Source: an uncultured Austwickia sp.
GTDB lineage: Bacteria > Actinomycetota > Actinomycetes > Actinomycetales > Dermatophilaceae
NCBI GenBank assembly: GCA_934678955.1
Contig: CAKUSI010000046.1
Span: forward strand, 1 to 16,810
Direction: 5' to 3'
DNA: 16,810 nt
Shown here: positions 16,251 to 16,810 of the stretch, piece by piece
Layout: every line of letters starts with the position of its first letter
Position numbering within the stretch: the stretch's first letter is position 1
Program-made: the position numbers and the translations under genes
Notes under the pieces: generated by a model
The model's database searches: none
What the model was told of the DNA's origin: nothing
What the model saw: only the letters and a program-made list of their open reading frames with translations

Positions 16251-16251
16251 C

Positions 16252-16722
16252 TCAGGCGGTCGCGAACGAGGGGCGGACGTCCGTGCGGACGCCGGTGAGC
16301 ACCTCGCTCCACGAGCGGAGTTCGGCGGCGAGCTCATGCTCGCGCGCCCGGAGCCAGTCCACCTTGAGAGTCACCGCCGTCAGGACCGCCTGCGCCTCGG
16401 CCAGGGCGCGCCCCGCCTCCTGGGTGCGGGCTTCGTGCTGCACGTCGATCTGGGCAAGGCGGATCAGGTGGCGTTCTGCGATCTCGGTGTCGAACACGTC
16501 CGCCGTCCACTCGTCGAGCGCGTCGATGTGGCTGTCCACCATGGCGACGACCCAGGCGGTCTCCGCCTCTTCGCGGACGACGGTGAAGCCGGGGGCGTCC
16601 CAGCTGCACGCCTGGACCACGCGGTCCATCAGCGGGGTGGACTCCTCGGGGTGGAGGAGCGGGTCGGGGGTGGCGGCGCGGTGAACGCTCGGGCGGCGGC
16701 GGAAACGGCTGAAGCGGGACAT
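16252..16722 (-). CDS. Small helical (coiled-coil) protein, 156 aa
   Basis: I recognise no family. The first 25 residues are Arg-rich (SRFSRFRRR). After a short linker (VVQACSWDAPGFTVV), residues about 53-142 form long helices with repeating Ala/Leu and charged positions (EAGRALAEAQAVL, REHELAAELRSW), typical of a coiled coil. There is no membrane span. ATG 16722 is chosen for its AAAGGAA site (16728-16734); the earlier in-frame start lies inside the upstream gene's end. It lies 11 bp before the vWA gene, so it is a likely structural or adaptor partner of the vWA protein. Confidence 0.8.
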   Translation of the reverse strand: MSRFSRFRRRPSVHRAATPDPLLHPEESTPLMDRVVQACSWDAPGFTVVREEAETAWVVAMVDSHIDALDEWTADVFDTEIAERHLIRLAQIDVQHEARTQEAGRALAEAQAVLTAVTLKVDWLRAREHELAAELRSWSEVLTGVRTDVRPSFATA

Positions 16723-16754
16723 GGCGGTTCCTTTCGAGTGCGGGTGGGGCGGGA

Positions 16755-16810
16755 TCAACGGACGATGTGCAGGCGGGGGTCCGCCGCGGGCCGGCTGGGG
16801 AGCCACGGAC
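16755..16810 (-). CDS. Last codons of an upstream gene (5' end outside the window)
   Basis: One minus-strand frame stays open from the right edge and ends at TGA (16755-16757), reading ...DPRLHIVR. Sixteen of its 17 third positions are G or C, unlike the other two frames, which supports real coding. It ends 32 bp before the small helical protein and so is probably the preceding gene of the same operon. The product cannot be told from 17 residues. Confidence 0.45.
   Translation of the reverse strand, partial: PWLPSRPAADPRLHIVR

Overview
The window is GC-rich chromosomal DNA with strong G/C preference at third codon positions, frequent GTG starts and tightly packed minus-strand operons. This points to a high-GC actinobacterium; nothing in the sequence fixes the genus. 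I see no rRNA, tRNA, insertion sequence, CRISPR array or phage gene. Almost every base is coding, and no gene-free stretch exceeds 100 bases.

Left operon (minus strand, from 10924 to the left edge). Seven genes read leftwards. The first four are tightly coupled: an unrecognised 522-aa protein, an unrecognised 412-aa protein with a beta-rich C-terminal half, a NYN (PIN-like) nuclease, and a CHAT caspase-like protease with its His/Cys pair. A nested stem-loop at the end of the CHAT gene may separate these from three membrane genes. Those are a single-domain voltage-gated cation channel with the unusual filter TLEGW, a 956-aa multi-span protein with an ectodomain, a cytosolic TIR-like domain and a C-terminal beta-propeller-like region, and a membrane-anchored TrkA-N/RyR-type protein cut by the window edge.

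Middle (plus strand, 11015-12547). One gene encodes a helical-repeat (TPR-like) protein. It is divergent from the left operon and overlaps the end of the right operon tail to tail.

Right operon (minus strand, right edge to 12522). It holds the last codons of an upstream gene, a small helical protein, a von Willebrand A protein with a complete MIDAS, a predicted OmpA-like lipoprotein, and a soluble TrkA-N/RyR protein. The last is a paralogue of the truncated protein at the left edge.

Reading the genes together (inference): the parts resemble a surveillance or conflict system. It has membrane sensors (beta-propeller receptor, OmpA lipoprotein, vWA protein), an ion-flux component (channel), two nucleotide- or ligand-sensing TrkA-N/RyR proteins, a repeat scaffold (TPR), and two likely toxic effectors (CHAT protease, NYN RNase). 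I know of no described system with this exact set, but I could not search for one.
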